From the NCBI RefSeq assembly GCF_021608265.1, contig NZ_JAKIHP010000001.1, positions 992,001 through 1,056,000 of the forward strand: a DNA stretch of 64,000 bases. The letters are read 5' to 3'. Both the position numbers and the translations under genes were made by a program. This DNA comes from Flavobacterium wongokense. Lineage in GTDB: Bacteria; Bacteroidota; Bacteroidia; Flavobacteriales; Flavobacteriaceae. The notes beneath the pieces were generated by a model, which saw only the letters and a list, made by a program, of their open reading frames with translations, did not search any database and was not told the DNA's origin. Positions 27,289-35,948 of this stretch are shown here, in pieces. Each line of letters opens with the position of its first letter. Position 1 is the first letter of the stretch.

Positions 27289-27789
27289 ATGGAAAAGTTA
27301 ATAAATGATTTCTCGTTCGGATTGTTCTTCTGGCAAACATTAATTTTCTTGTTATTGATTTTCTTGTTGAGAAAATTCGCTTGGAAACCAATTCTTACTG
27401 CAGTTAATGAAAGAGAAGAAGGTATTAAAAATGCGTTGCTTTCTGCTGAAAATGCAAAGAAGGAAATGCAGAGCCTAAATTCACACAATGAAAAATTATT
27501 GGCTGAAGCCAGAGTTGAAAGAGATGCTATCCTGAAAGAAGCAAGAGAAATTAAAGACAAAATTATTTCTGAAGCTAAAGACGATGCACAAGTTCAGGCT
27601 GGGAAATTGATTGAGCAGGCAAAAGCGGCAATCAACAGCGAAAAAAATGCTGCAATGACCGAATTGAAAAACCAGGTTTCTAACCTTTCAATCGAAATTG
27701 CGGAAAAAGTATTAAGAGAAGAATTATCTAACAAGGAATCTCAAACCAAATTGGTTGAGAAAATGTTGGGTGACGTTAAATTAAATTAA
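27289..27789 (+). CDS. atpF: F-type ATP synthase subunit b
   Basis: This 166-residue protein has one N-terminal membrane helix (about residues 10-28, LFFWQTLIFLLLIFLL) followed by RKFAWKPI and a long charged, heptad-like helix, the dimeric stator stalk. Cys is absent and Ala/Lys/Glu dominate, as usual. It links subunit a to the F1 head through subunit delta. It lies 108 bases after atpE, beyond the stem-loop, and 5 bases before atpH. Confidence 0.94.
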   Translation: MEKLINDFSFGLFFWQTLIFLLLIFLLRKFAWKPILTAVNEREEGIKNALLSAENAKKEMQSLNSHNEKLLAEARVERDAILKEAREIKDKIISEAKDDAQVQAGKLIEQAKAAINSEKNAAMTELKNQVSNLSIEIAEKVLREELSNKESQTKLVEKMLGDVKLN

Positions 27790-27794
27790 TCGTT

Positions 27795-28322
27795 ATGTCA
27801 AGAGCTGCGATTAGATACGCGAAAGCAATTTTGGAAACTGCGGTTTCAAGCGGAAAAGCTAACCAGGTTAATGATGATATGAAATCAGTCATTGCTGCGG
27901 TTAACTCGAGCGCTGATTTGAAAGAATTTTTGTCAAGCCCAATTATTGCTTCAGAAGTGAAGATGAAAGCATTGACTGAAGTTTTTGGTTCAGTTCAGTC
28001 TGAAACCAAATCGCTTTTCAGATTGCTACAGGAAAATAAAAGATTTGGAATATTAGAAGCAATAGCTGCACAATACAATGCCCAGTTTGATGAAATGAAC
28101 GGTGTTGAGGTTGCAAAAGTGACTACTGCTTTTCCTATCACAGCCGATTTGGAAGCTAAGATTTTGGCAAAAGCGGCATCGATTTCAACAAAAAAAATAA
28201 CCATTCAAAACACAATTGATCCTTCAATTATTGGTGGATTTATTTTGAGGATAGGTGACAAACAATACAATGCTTCTGTATCCAACAGACTGCAGGAATT
28301 GAAAAGGGAGTTTAGCAACTAA
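27795..28322 (+). CDS. atpH: F-type ATP synthase subunit delta
   Basis: This 175-residue soluble protein begins MSRAAIRYAKAILETA, the standard delta/OSCP start. It has the helical N-domain and ends with DPSIIGGFILRIGDKQYNASVSNRLQELKREF, the conserved C-terminal signature. It fixes the b stalk to the top of the alpha3-beta3 head. It sits between atpF and a small secreted-protein gene that interrupts the usual atpH-atpA order. Confidence 0.94.
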   Translation: MSRAAIRYAKAILETAVSSGKANQVNDDMKSVIAAVNSSADLKEFLSSPIIASEVKMKALTEVFGSVQSETKSLFRLLQENKRFGILEAIAAQYNAQFDEMNGVEVAKVTTAFPITADLEAKILAKAASISTKKITIQNTIDPSIIGGFILRIGDKQYNASVSNRLQELKREFSN

Positions 28323-28333
28323 AAAAACCAAGG

Positions 28334-28780
28334 ATGAAAAAAGTACTAGTAGTTTTGTTTTTGAGCATTTCTTTTTTAGGATTCTCCCAAAAGGTGAAAT
28401 TAAAAAAGGAAAAAGTTATCATTGACGATGTTGAGACTTACAATTATGAGGAAGAAGGAAGAAGCATCACTTTTTCTACCTTGAAATCAGAGGAATTCAT
28501 TACGGTTTTAAGCACAACTTACGAAGAAAAGAATCCTGCTCATTACAATCAAAACAATCCACAGGCTTACAGATACCCTGCGTTTATCAATAAAGAGGTA
28601 AACACGGTTAAGTTCCTGAAAAGCGGAAAAGAATTGTTTACCGACATGAGGGATAAAGAAATTATCAAAGCTGTTTTTAAAGCAAATCTTGTAGATGAAA
28701 ACGGAAACATTGATGAAGAGAAATTGAATATTTTCATCAATAAATACAATAACGAGAATTTAAAATTAAAAATAAACTAA
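28334..28780 (+). CDS. Small secreted protein of unknown function inside the atp operon
   Basis: This 148-residue protein has a clear signal peptide (MKKVLVVLFLSISFLGFSQ, cleaved near residue 19). The mature part is Lys/Glu/Asn-rich, without a lipobox cysteine or T9SS tail, and of no family I recognise. It lies 11 bases after atpH and 18 before atpA, in the same direction with no promoter box or terminator, so it must be made with the synthase. A periplasmic product there is odd because delta and alpha are cytoplasmic. A role in envelope stress, or simple hitch-hiking, are both possible. Its codon use looks like its neighbours. Confidence 0.78.
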   Translation: MKKVLVVLFLSISFLGFSQKVKLKKEKVIIDDVETYNYEEEGRSITFSTLKSEEFITVLSTTYEEKNPAHYNQNNPQAYRYPAFINKEVNTVKFLKSGKELFTDMRDKEIIKAVFKANLVDENGNIDEEKLNIFINKYNNENLKLKIN

Positions 28781-28798
28781 TCTTTTAGATTATATATT

Positions 28799-30373
28799 AT
28801 GGCAGAAATTAATCCAGCTGAAATTTCAGCAATCTTAAAGAAACAATTATCTGGTTTTGAATCAGGTGCAACATTAGAGGAAGTAGGAACAGTACTTCAG
28901 GTAGGTGACGGTATTGCTCGTGTATACGGGTTATCAAATGCTCAATACGGTGAGTTGGTACAATTCGAAAACGGATTGGAAGCTATCGTTTTGAACTTAG
29001 AGGAAGACAATGTTGGAGTTGTACTTTTAGGACCATCTACAGGAATTAAAGAAGGTTCAACAGTAAAAAGAACACAACGTATTGCGTCGCTTAAAGTTGG
29101 TGAAAAAATCGTAGGTCGTGTAGTAAACACACTTGGAGAGCCAATCGATGGTAAAGGTGCAATCGGTGGGGAATTATACGAAATGCCATTGGAAAGAAAA
29201 GCTCCTGGAGTTATCTTCCGTCAGCCGGTAACCGAGCCGTTACAAACAGGTATCAAGTCTATTGACGCGATGATTCCGGTAGGAAGAGGGCAGAGAGAGC
29301 TTGTAATTGGTGACCGTCAAACTGGAAAAACTACAGTTTGTATCGATACCATCCTTAATCAAAAAGAATTCTACGATGCTGGACAACCAGTATTCTGTAT
29401 CTATGTTGCTATCGGGCAAAAAGCTTCGACAGTAGCAGGAATAGCTAAAACATTAGAGGAAAAAGGAGCAATGGCTTACACTGTTATCGTTGCTGCTAAT
29501 GCTTCTGACCCGGCTCCAATGCAGGTTTACGCGCCAATGGCCGGAGCTGCAATCGGAGAATATTTCCGTGATTCAGGCCGTCCTGCTTTGATCATCTATG
29601 ATGATTTATCAAAACAAGCGGTTGCTTACCGTGAGGTGTCACTTTTGTTAAGAAGACCACCAGGACGTGAGGCTTACCCTGGAGACGTATTCTACCTACA
29701 CTCTCGTTTATTGGAAAGAGCTTGTAAAGTTATCAATGATAACGGAATCGCAAAAGACATGAATGATTTACCCGAATCCTTAAAAGGAATCGTAAAAGGT
29801 GGTGGTTCATTAACAGCTTTACCAATCATCGAAACACAAGCAGGTGACGTATCTGCGTATATCCCAACCAACGTAATTTCGATTACTGACGGACAGATTT
29901 TCCTTGATGGTGATTTGTTTAACTCAGGAGTTCGTCCTGCGATTAACGTAGGTATTTCGGTATCTCGTGTTGGAGGTAACGCTCAGATTAAATCGATGAA
30001 AAAAGTAGCAGGTACATTGAAACTTGACCAGGCACAATTCCGTGAATTGGAAGCGTTTGCCAAATTTGGTTCTGACCTTGATGCTGTTACCTTAAACGTA
30101 ATCGAAAAAGGAAAAAGAAACGTTGAGATCTTGAAACAGGCAGTTAACGATCCTTACACTGTTGAAGACCAGGTTGCGATCATCTACGCAGGTTCTAAAA
30201 ACTTGTTGAGAAACGTTCCTGTAAACAAAGTAAAAGAGTTCGAAAGAAGTTTCATTGATTACTTAAACAATAAGCACAGAGATACTTTAGATGCTTTAAA
30301 AGCGGGTAAATTGGACGACAATATTACCGACGTTTTAGAAAAAGTAGCTAAAGAACTTTCAGCTCAATACTAA
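28799..30373 (+). CDS. atpA: F-type ATP synthase subunit alpha
   Basis: This 524-residue protein is collinear with Atp[21 protein letters not shown] in the N-terminal barrel, the P-loop GDRQTGKTT near residue 172, [42 protein letters not shown], and the alpha signature [14 protein letters not shown]. It forms the non-catalytic sites in the F1 head. The catalytic beta gene, atpD, is not adjacent; only atpG follows. Confidence 0.97.
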   Translation: MAEINPAEISAILKKQLSGFESGATLEEVGTVLQVGDGIARVYGLSNAQYGELVQFENGLEAIVLNLEEDNVGVVLLGPSTGIKEGSTVKRTQRIASLKVGEKIVGRVVNTLGEPIDGKGAIGGELYEMPLERKAPGVIFRQPVTEPLQTGIKSIDAMIPVGRGQRELVIGDRQTGKTTVCIDTILNQKEFYDAGQPVFCIYVAIGQKASTVAGIAKTLEEKGAMAYTVIVAANASDPAPMQVYAPMAGAAIGEYFRDSGRPALIIYDDLSKQAVAYREVSLLLRRPPGREAYPGDVFYLHSRLLERACKVINDNGIAKDMNDLPESLKGIVKGGGSLTALPIIETQAGDVSAYIPTNVISITDGQIFLDGDLFNSGVRPAINVGISVSRVGGNAQIKSMKKVAGTLKLDQAQFRELEAFAKFGSDLDAVTLNVIEKGKRNVEILKQAVNDPYTVEDQVAIIYAGSKNLLRNVPVNKVKEFERSFIDYLNNKHRDTLDALKAGKLDDNITDVLEKVAKELSAQY

Positions 30374-30378
30374 TAAAA

Positions 30379-30454
30379 ATTATTTTAAATTTTGAATTAT
30401 AAATTTTAAATGGGTTCCATAATTTATAATTCAGAATTTATAATTTAAAATAAT
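30379..30454. repeat. A/T-rich imperfect inverted repeat between atpA and atpG
   Basis: The arms (about 30379-30406 and 30421-30454) share ATTATTTTAAATT and TGAATTATAAATT blocks in inverse orientation, differing by an insertion of about 7 bases, around the core TTAAATGGGTTCCAT. It fills almost all of the 85-base gap and would form a long hairpin in the message. Similar A/T-rich palindromes occur in flavobacterial intergenic gaps, so it may belong to a dispersed family. Confidence 0.6.
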
Positions 30455-30458
30455 ATAA

Positions 30459-31319
30459 ATGGCAAACTTAAAGGAAATACGTAATCGAATTAGTTCAGTT
30501 TCATCTACGATGCAAATTACATCGGCGATGAAAATGGTTTCTGCTGCAAAGCTGAAAAAAGCTCAAGATGCTATTACAGCGATGCGACCGTATGCCGAAA
30601 AACTAACCGAACTTCTACAAAATGTAAGCGCTACTTTAGATGGTGATGCTGGTGGAGAGTTCACTGCGCAACGTGAAATAAACAAGGTTTTAATTGTTGT
30701 CATTACTTCTAATAGAGGTTTGGCCGGAGCATTTAACTCCAACGTTATCAAACAAGCGGCATCGCTTGCAGAGAATTACGCAGGAAAACAAGTTGACTTT
30801 TTGGCTATTGGTAAAAAAGGAAACGACTTTTTCAGAAAATCAGGAAATGTTATTGATAACAGAAGCGAAGTATTTGACCAACTTACTTTTGAAAATGTTG
30901 CCGATATCGCACAAATCCTAACAGATAAATTCACCTCTGGTGAGTATGACAAAATCGAATTGGTGTACAACCAATTTAAAAATGCCGCAACACAAATCGT
31001 TCAGGTAGAACAGTTTTTACCGTTAGCACCAATTGAGTCAGATGTACCAGCTTCAACAGGAGATTATATTTTTGAACCATCAAAAGAGGAAATTGTTTTG
31101 ACATTGATTCCAAAATCTTTGAAAACTCAATTATACAAAGCAATCAGGGATTCATTTGCATCTGAACACGGAGCGCGTATGACCGCAATGCACAAAGCAA
31201 CGGATAACGCAACCGAGTTGAGGAACCAATTGAAACTGACGTACAACAAAGCTCGTCAGGCTGCAATTACAAATGAAATTCTTGAAATCGTTGGTGGTGC
31301 AGAAGCACTAAAAGGATAA
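30459..31319 (+). CDS. atpG: F-type ATP synthase subunit gamma
   Basis: This 286-residue protein has the terminal coiled-coil helices of the rotor shaft: the N-terminal MANLKEIRNRISSVSSTMQITSAMKMVSAAKLKKAQ and the C-terminal TDNATELRNQLKLTYNKARQAAITNEILEIVGGAEAL, with SNRGLAGAFNSN between. It connects the c-ring to the catalytic head. It is the last gene of the operon here and is followed by a strong terminator. Epsilon and beta genes are missing, as expected for the split arrangement in Bacteroidota. Confidence 0.96.
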   Translation: MANLKEIRNRISSVSSTMQITSAMKMVSAAKLKKAQDAITAMRPYAEKLTELLQNVSATLDGDAGGEFTAQREINKVLIVVITSNRGLAGAFNSNVIKQAASLAENYAGKQVDFLAIGKKGNDFFRKSGNVIDNRSEVFDQLTFENVADIAQILTDKFTSGEYDKIELVYNQFKNAATQIVQVEQFLPLAPIESDVPASTGDYIFEPSKEEIVLTLIPKSLKTQLYKAIRDSFASEHGARMTAMHKATDNATELRNQLKLTYNKARQAAITNEILEIVGGAEALKG

Positions 31320-31342
31320 TTCTTAATTCAGGATATTTTTTA

Positions 31343-31375
31343 AAAAAGAGTCAACTAAGGTTGGCTCTTTTTTCT
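31343..31375 (+). terminator. Rho-independent terminator of the atp operon
   Basis: A 12-pair stem AAAAGAGTCAAC/GTTGGCTCTTTT with one wobble pair and a TAAG loop ends in TTTTTT and begins 20-odd bases after the atpG stop. Confidence 0.88.
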
Positions 31376-31458
31376 TTTGTAAAATATCGGTTTTAAAACT
31401 TTCTTAATAGGGAATATTTTATATTTTTATAAACTAATAGTAACTTTTTACTAATTAG

Positions 31459-31476
31459 TACGTACAATCGTATGTA
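31459..31476. promoter_or_regulatory. Small palindrome upstream of the coiled-coil/ABC/AAA operon
   Basis: TACGTAC (31459-31465) and GTATGTA (31470-31476) form an inverted repeat with one mismatch around AATC, 20 bases before ATG 31496. Nearby ACTAATAGT and ACTAATTAGT form a near direct repeat. Operator function is a guess from position and symmetry. Confidence 0.3.
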
Positions 31477-31495
31477 GCAAAAAACCAAAACCAAC

Positions 31496-32158
31496 ATGAG
31501 TTCAGAAAGCTTTAACTGGAAAAGTCTTTTTATCAATGAAGATGCCAACCAAACTAAAAAAGAAGAAGCAAAATCCGCTTCAATTCCACAAACAAATAAA
31601 TTCCCTGACGCAGTAGCAACGCCAAACGCCTCAAACAATCTTTCAAATCCTTTTTTAGAGGAAATCTTAGAGGTTTACCAAAAAGGTTTCGAAGGATTAA
31701 ATGCTGAAGGATTCGATTTCTTTGAAATGTATAAATCGGTAAATGCAGTTGGAGTTACCAATCCACAAAGTTATCAAATGGCATTTACGATGGGTAAAAC
31801 AATCAATTCCAATTTGAGCAAAGAGTTTCTTTTAGATAAATCCAAATATTATTTATCCGAAATCGAAAAGGTTTACGAAAAATACAACATCACCGGGAAT
31901 TCAAAAAAATCAGATTTAAATCATAAAATTACCCAGGAAAAGAAAGACCTTTCTAAAAACATAGAAGATCTTGGTGCCCAAATTGCCCAACTTCAAAAAG
32001 ACCTTGAATCTAAAAAGTTAGAGTTAGACAGGATTGACACTAATAATGCTCAGGAATTTTCCGAACTGCAGCTTAAAATTGAGGCTAACAATTTGGCCAA
32101 ACAAAGAATTCAGGACTCGATCAATTTAGTGATAACAGGAATCAACCAATACTTGTAA
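31496..32158 (+). CDS. Unrecognised soluble coiled-coil protein
   Basis: This 220-residue protein has no membrane helix or signal. A polar N-terminus (about residues 1-45, Lys/Ala/Asn rich) leads to a helical middle (about 50-125, FLEEILEVYQKGFEGLNAEGFDFFEMYK). The C-terminal part is a long charged coiled coil (about 135-205, with repeated Leu/Ile at heptad spacing). I recognise no family. It is the first gene of the operon and ends 1 base before the next gene starts, so the two products are probably partners; the next is a membrane-anchored coiled-coil protein. Role unknown; a scaffold or adaptor is a reasonable guess. Confidence 0.85.
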   Translation: MSSESFNWKSLFINEDANQTKKEEAKSASIPQTNKFPDAVATPNASNNLSNPFLEEILEVYQKGFEGLNAEGFDFFEMYKSVNAVGVTNPQSYQMAFTMGKTINSNLSKEFLLDKSKYYLSEIEKVYEKYNITGNSKKSDLNHKITQEKKDLSKNIEDLGAQIAQLQKDLESKKLELDRIDTNNAQEFSELQLKIEANNLAKQRIQDSINLVITGINQYL

Positions 32159-32159
32159 G

Positions 32160-33284
32160 ATGGACAACAGATACGAACAAGAAAAAAGCACCCTATTAGA
32201 ATTACCTATACTCAAACATTTCGACGAATCCAAAGGAGAAATTGCCTTAAGCGGAAACGCTCTTAAAAAAGGCGAAAAAGGCCTGTTCTGGGCACTAACT
32301 CTTGCCTTATTGGGCGTTGGAGGTTATTTAATCTGGACGTACATTATCCCACCATTATTTACCATGTTGGGACAAGTCATAGCCTTATCGGCAACAGCCA
32401 TTTTCCTGATATTCCTGGTAATGATGTTCCCGGTAATTATGAAAGGACTTCGTTTCGCAACAAAAAACCTTCACAAAGCTTTGATTCAAAGCAATCCTTT
32501 TAATGAGTTGGATGAGCAAAAGCAAAAAATGATGAAGAACCGCGATGTCTTCAAAAATACCAAAGCTAAACTTAAAGGCCTTAAAAATGAAATGGAAATC
32601 GAAGCTTCCAAATCGGAAAAAGAAGCCAAAGGATTCCAGGAAGAGGTTTTGAGTTTGCAACGCCAATCTGAAAAGCTGAAATCAGCCATGGATGAAATGG
32701 TGAAACAAAACGGAGTTGGAGCAAAAGACACAGACGAATATGTTGCACTTCAAAGTGAATTGGCAAGAAAGCTTAGCGACTCTCAACGTATTTCAAATCA
32801 GTACGAACAAAGCAAAAGTTTTATCCAAAAGTATGGCGTAAGAGCAAATGTTTTGGGGAAAATGGACAGAAAACTGACACTTGCCGGAACAGCAATCGAC
32901 ATCAAAATTGCCGATTTTGATACAACAATTACGATGTTACGCAAGGAATATGAGTTTGCCAAAAACGCTAAAGCAGCAACAGAAAGTGCCAAAAGTGCGA
33001 TGATGTTTACCAAAGATTGGGAATTGGAATATGCCTTGGAAGTCGTTACTTCAACGATAGCACAAGACATTGCCAAAACATCTGAAAACCTTATCGACAT
33101 CGATGCCTTGACTTCGAAATATTCGGTAGATAATGACGAATTGTACTCTCGCCTGGATTCGTTGGCAGACGAAATCAAAACCGGTGAAAACACGATTCCG
33201 GATTCAACAAAATATACCAGTCCAAATTATAAAATGAGTAAAGAGGACAAACAAAACGCTGGTGGTTTCGGCGATATATTCTAA
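32160..33284 (+). CDS. Unrecognised two-helix membrane protein with long cytoplasmic coiled coil
   Basis: This 374-residue protein has two membrane helices (about 42-62 and 72-94) joined by a short loop, then a long, highly charged, helical region (about 105-300) with coiled-coil patterns and a polar Lys/Ser/Asp tail. The layout recalls XpaC-like or PspA-like envelope proteins (two helices and a coiled coil), but I cannot assign it to either family by sequence. It lies between the soluble coiled-coil gene and the solute-binding/OmpA gene, 28 bases before the latter, and probably serves the same complex at the inner membrane. Confidence 0.85.
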   Translation: MDNRYEQEKSTLLELPILKHFDESKGEIALSGNALKKGEKGLFWALTLALLGVGGYLIWTYIIPPLFTMLGQVIALSATAIFLIFLVMMFPVIMKGLRFATKNLHKALIQSNPFNELDEQKQKMMKNRDVFKNTKAKLKGLKNEMEIEASKSEKEAKGFQEEVLSLQRQSEKLKSAMDEMVKQNGVGAKDTDEYVALQSELARKLSDSQRISNQYEQSKSFIQKYGVRANVLGKMDRKLTLAGTAIDIKIADFDTTITMLRKEYEFAKNAKAATESAKSAMMFTKDWELEYALEVVTSTIAQDIAKTSENLIDIDALTSKYSVDNDELYSRLDSLADEIKTGENTIPDSTKYTSPNYKMSKEDKQNAGGFGDIF

Positions 33285-33312
33285 CTAAATTAAAAACTAA
33301 TCTTTAAATAAA

Positions 33313-35127
33313 ATGGGAAAAATTTTAAGAACAACCAAACTGACAACTTTATCAGAATTACTTATTGTAATTGTTGGAATTGGAGCAATTTTAGGTGGTA
33401 TTTATCTGGTATCTCCTGGATTAAGGACAGCCGTTTCCAAACAGCTTACAGGAATTGATCTTAATACAACCGACGTAAATAACGTAACCAATGCGGCTAA
33501 AATCGAATTGCCTTCTAAAGAACTTTCAACTGAAGTTTCATCTAAACCATTAGTAAGGATTGCAGGATATGCCTGGAACGGGCAATCAGGTATGATTGTG
33601 GCGAATGGTGGGCCAAAAACTACAAAAGGTTCCTTAATGGAAAAAAATGGCGTAAACCTGGAACTAATCCGTCAGGACTGGTTAACGGAATTACGCAACA
33701 TGCAAATGAAATTTATCGAAGAATTTGATGGAGGAACCGCTTTCCCAACTTCAGATAAAAGTGCATTCGCCATCATGATTATGGGTGACGGAGCTCCATT
33801 TTATATCAGTTCGGCACAAAAAGCACTAGATGAAAAATACGGTAAGGACAAATACCATTTACAGGTTATGGGTGTTGTCGGAATGAGTTATGGTGAGGAT
33901 AAATTAATCGGGCCACCAAGCTGGAAATCAAATCCAAAAAGTATGAAAGGTGCCGTAATCTCTACAGTTTTAGGAGACGGTGACTGGGTAACTACGGTGA
34001 ACTATTGTTTCGCAAACGGTTTGAAGGTAAATCCAGATCCAACAACGTATGATGCTGATGCTGTAAATATCTATCCTTCAGAAAATGACGATTACATGAA
34101 ATCGGCTGAAGAGTTGATTAAATCACAAACAACTGGCTGGACAGTTTCCTTAAAAGAAGTATCCAACGGAAAATTGACCGGAAAATCGGTAAGCAAAAAA
34201 ATCGACGGCTGTGCTACATGGACACCGGGAGACAAATTGGTTTTCGACAAACTTTCAGGTTTTGTGGATATCGTTTCTACAAGGGAATTCAACAACCAGA
34301 TGCCAACTGCCGTTATCGGTGTGAAGGAATGGGCTGAAAAAAATCCACAGATTGTAACCAACATCCTAAAATCTGCATTCACGGCTTCAAATCAAATGAA
34401 GAATTATGAGGATTGGAAAGTACGTGCGTCAGAAGCTGTTGCTGAAACTTTCAAAATTGAAACTCCAAAATATTGGTATGATATGTTCAAAGGACAACAA
34501 GGCACCAAAAATGGCCTGACTTACAACATGGGTGGATCAAAAGTATTGAACTATGCTGATGGTATGCAGTACTTCGGAATGAGCGATGGCGTGAACCGTT
34601 ACAAATCGGTTTACAACCAGGTTGGGACTTATTTAACAGAATTGAATCCATTCGGTTTCAATGAAAATGTTGGAAGAGTGGTTCCTTACGAAGAAGCGGT
34701 AAACCTCTTCTTTATGAAAAACATCAACGACATCGAATCTACAGCTGCTGATAAAGCCGATTATACAGCTCAGTCAACAGAAGTAATGGCTTCGGGAGAA
34801 TGGAAAATCAATTTCGCTTCCGGTAGTGCTTCAATCCAAAACAATTCAAATAAGGATTTGGAGAAAATCTACAACCTATTGGTACAGGCTGAAAACTCTA
34901 AGTTGACGATTGTTGGGCATACCGATAATGTTGGAGGCGATGCGGCAAACGTACCGTTATCAAGAAACAGGGCACAAGCGGTTGTGGACTATTTAAAACA
35001 AAAAGGAATTCCGGAAAACCGTTTCCAAATGGTTGACGGAAAAGGAGCAGCTGAACCAGTTGCAGACAATTCCACAGAAGCCGGAAAAGCCAAAAACAGA
35101 AGAGTTGTAATTACATTCCTGAAATAA
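33313..35127 (+). CDS. Membrane-anchored substrate-binding protein fused to an OmpA peptidoglycan-binding domain
   Basis: This 604-residue protein has one N-terminal membrane helix (about 13-34) without a lipobox. A periplasmic two-lobe solute-binding domain of the nitrate/taurine/phosphate type follows at about 80-470, with WNGQSG near its start. A C-terminal OmpA-like domain spans about 496-604, with peptidoglycan-binding Asp538 (GHTDN) and Arg553 (SRNRA), plus KNRRV near the end. It would bind a ligand while tethered both to the inner membrane and to the cell wall. A permease and an ATPase follow 47 bases later, so it is their likely partner. The ligand is unknown. Confidence 0.85.
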   Translation: MGKILRTTKLTTLSELLIVIVGIGAILGGIYLVSPGLRTAVSKQLTGIDLNTTDVNNVTNAAKIELPSKELSTEVSSKPLVRIAGYAWNGQSGMIVANGGPKTTKGSLMEKNGVNLELIRQDWLTELRNMQMKFIEEFDGGTAFPTSDKSAFAIMIMGDGAPFYISSAQKALDEKYGKDKYHLQVMGVVGMSYGEDKLIGPPSWKSNPKSMKGAVISTVLGDGDWVTTVNYCFANGLKVNPDPTTYDADAVNIYPSENDDYMKSAEELIKSQTTGWTVSLKEVSNGKLTGKSVSKKIDGCATWTPGDKLVFDKLSGFVDIVSTREFNNQMPTAVIGVKEWAEKNPQIVTNILKSAFTASNQMKNYEDWKVRASEAVAETFKIETPKYWYDMFKGQQGTKNGLTYNMGGSKVLNYADGMQYFGMSDGVNRYKSVYNQVGTYLTELNPFGFNENVGRVVPYEEAVNLFFMKNINDIESTAADKADYTAQSTEVMASGEWKINFASGSASIQNNSNKDLEKIYNLLVQAENSKLTIVGHTDNVGGDAANVPLSRNRAQAVVDYLKQKGIPENRFQMVDGKGAAEPVADNSTEAGKAKNRRVVITFLK

Positions 35128-35174
35128 TTTAAAAAGCAAAAAGCTGTCAGCAATGGCAGCTTTTTATCTCTTAT

Positions 35175-35945
35175 ATGATAAAACTTTTAACCCCATTCGA
35201 AAAAATAGCCAAGCCGCAAAAAACAATCATCATGGCTGTTTGGATTGCATTGGTATTTTTGATTTGGTTCATCGGAACTTCAGGTCAAAAACACCTTTTT
35301 CCTTCACCTTCACAAGTGTTGGAAGGTTTCCAAGGATTATACGCTGAAGGTTTGGTAGTGCACATTTTCAACTCGTTGTGTTTGTGTTTTCTGTCGATTT
35401 TTTTAGCGATGGTAATCGCCTTACTTTTTGCGTATTCATGGCCAATTCCGCTATTGAAACCGCTTTCCGAATTTGTAACGAAATTTAGGTTTCTTCCTTT
35501 TACAGGTTTGTCATTCTACATCACTTTGATTATCCACGATGCCCGAAATATGCAGATTTGGATTATGGTTATTTTCCTGACGACATTCCTGACGACTTCT
35601 TTAATTGGAGTAATAAAAGACATTCCCGAAGAGGAATTCGACCACGCCAAAACCCTAAAATGCAGCCGTTGGGAAGTCCTTTGGCAGGTAGTCATTTTGG
35701 GAAGGATCGATTATGTTATTGATGCCATTCGTCAAAATTTAGCCATCACCTGGATGATGCTGGTAACCGTAGAATCCATCGTAGTAGCTTCAGGAGGATT
35801 AGGATTCCTAATCAAAAACTCCGATAAATTCATGAACCACGGAAGAATCATTGCTTTGCAAATCATCATTCTTCTAATTGGATTGTTTTTAGACTGGAGC
35901 ATCAACTTTTTGAGAAAGGCAATTTTTAGATATTCAACAATATAA
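35175..35945 (+). CDS. ABC transporter permease (nitrate/sulfonate/taurine type)
   Basis: This 256-residue protein has about six membrane helices. The cytoplasmic EAA-like loop is EEEFDHAKTLKCSRWEVLWQVVILGRIDYVIDAIRQN near residue 160, followed by ITWMMLVTVESIVVASGGLGFLI, as in the SsuC/TauC permease family. It would form the channel with the ATPase gene 3 bases downstream and use the OmpA-fused binding protein upstream. The usual dozen-residue EAA core is recognisable but diverged. Import is expected from the family, but the wall-anchored binding protein makes a sensing role possible. Confidence 0.87.
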   Translation: MIKLLTPFEKIAKPQKTIIMAVWIALVFLIWFIGTSGQKHLFPSPSQVLEGFQGLYAEGLVVHIFNSLCLCFLSIFLAMVIALLFAYSWPIPLLKPLSEFVTKFRFLPFTGLSFYITLIIHDARNMQIWIMVIFLTTFLTTSLIGVIKDIPEEEFDHAKTLKCSRWEVLWQVVILGRIDYVIDAIRQNLAITWMMLVTVESIVVASGGLGFLIKNSDKFMNHGRIIALQIIILLIGLFLDWSINFLRKAIFRYSTI

Positions 35946-35948
35946 GCC

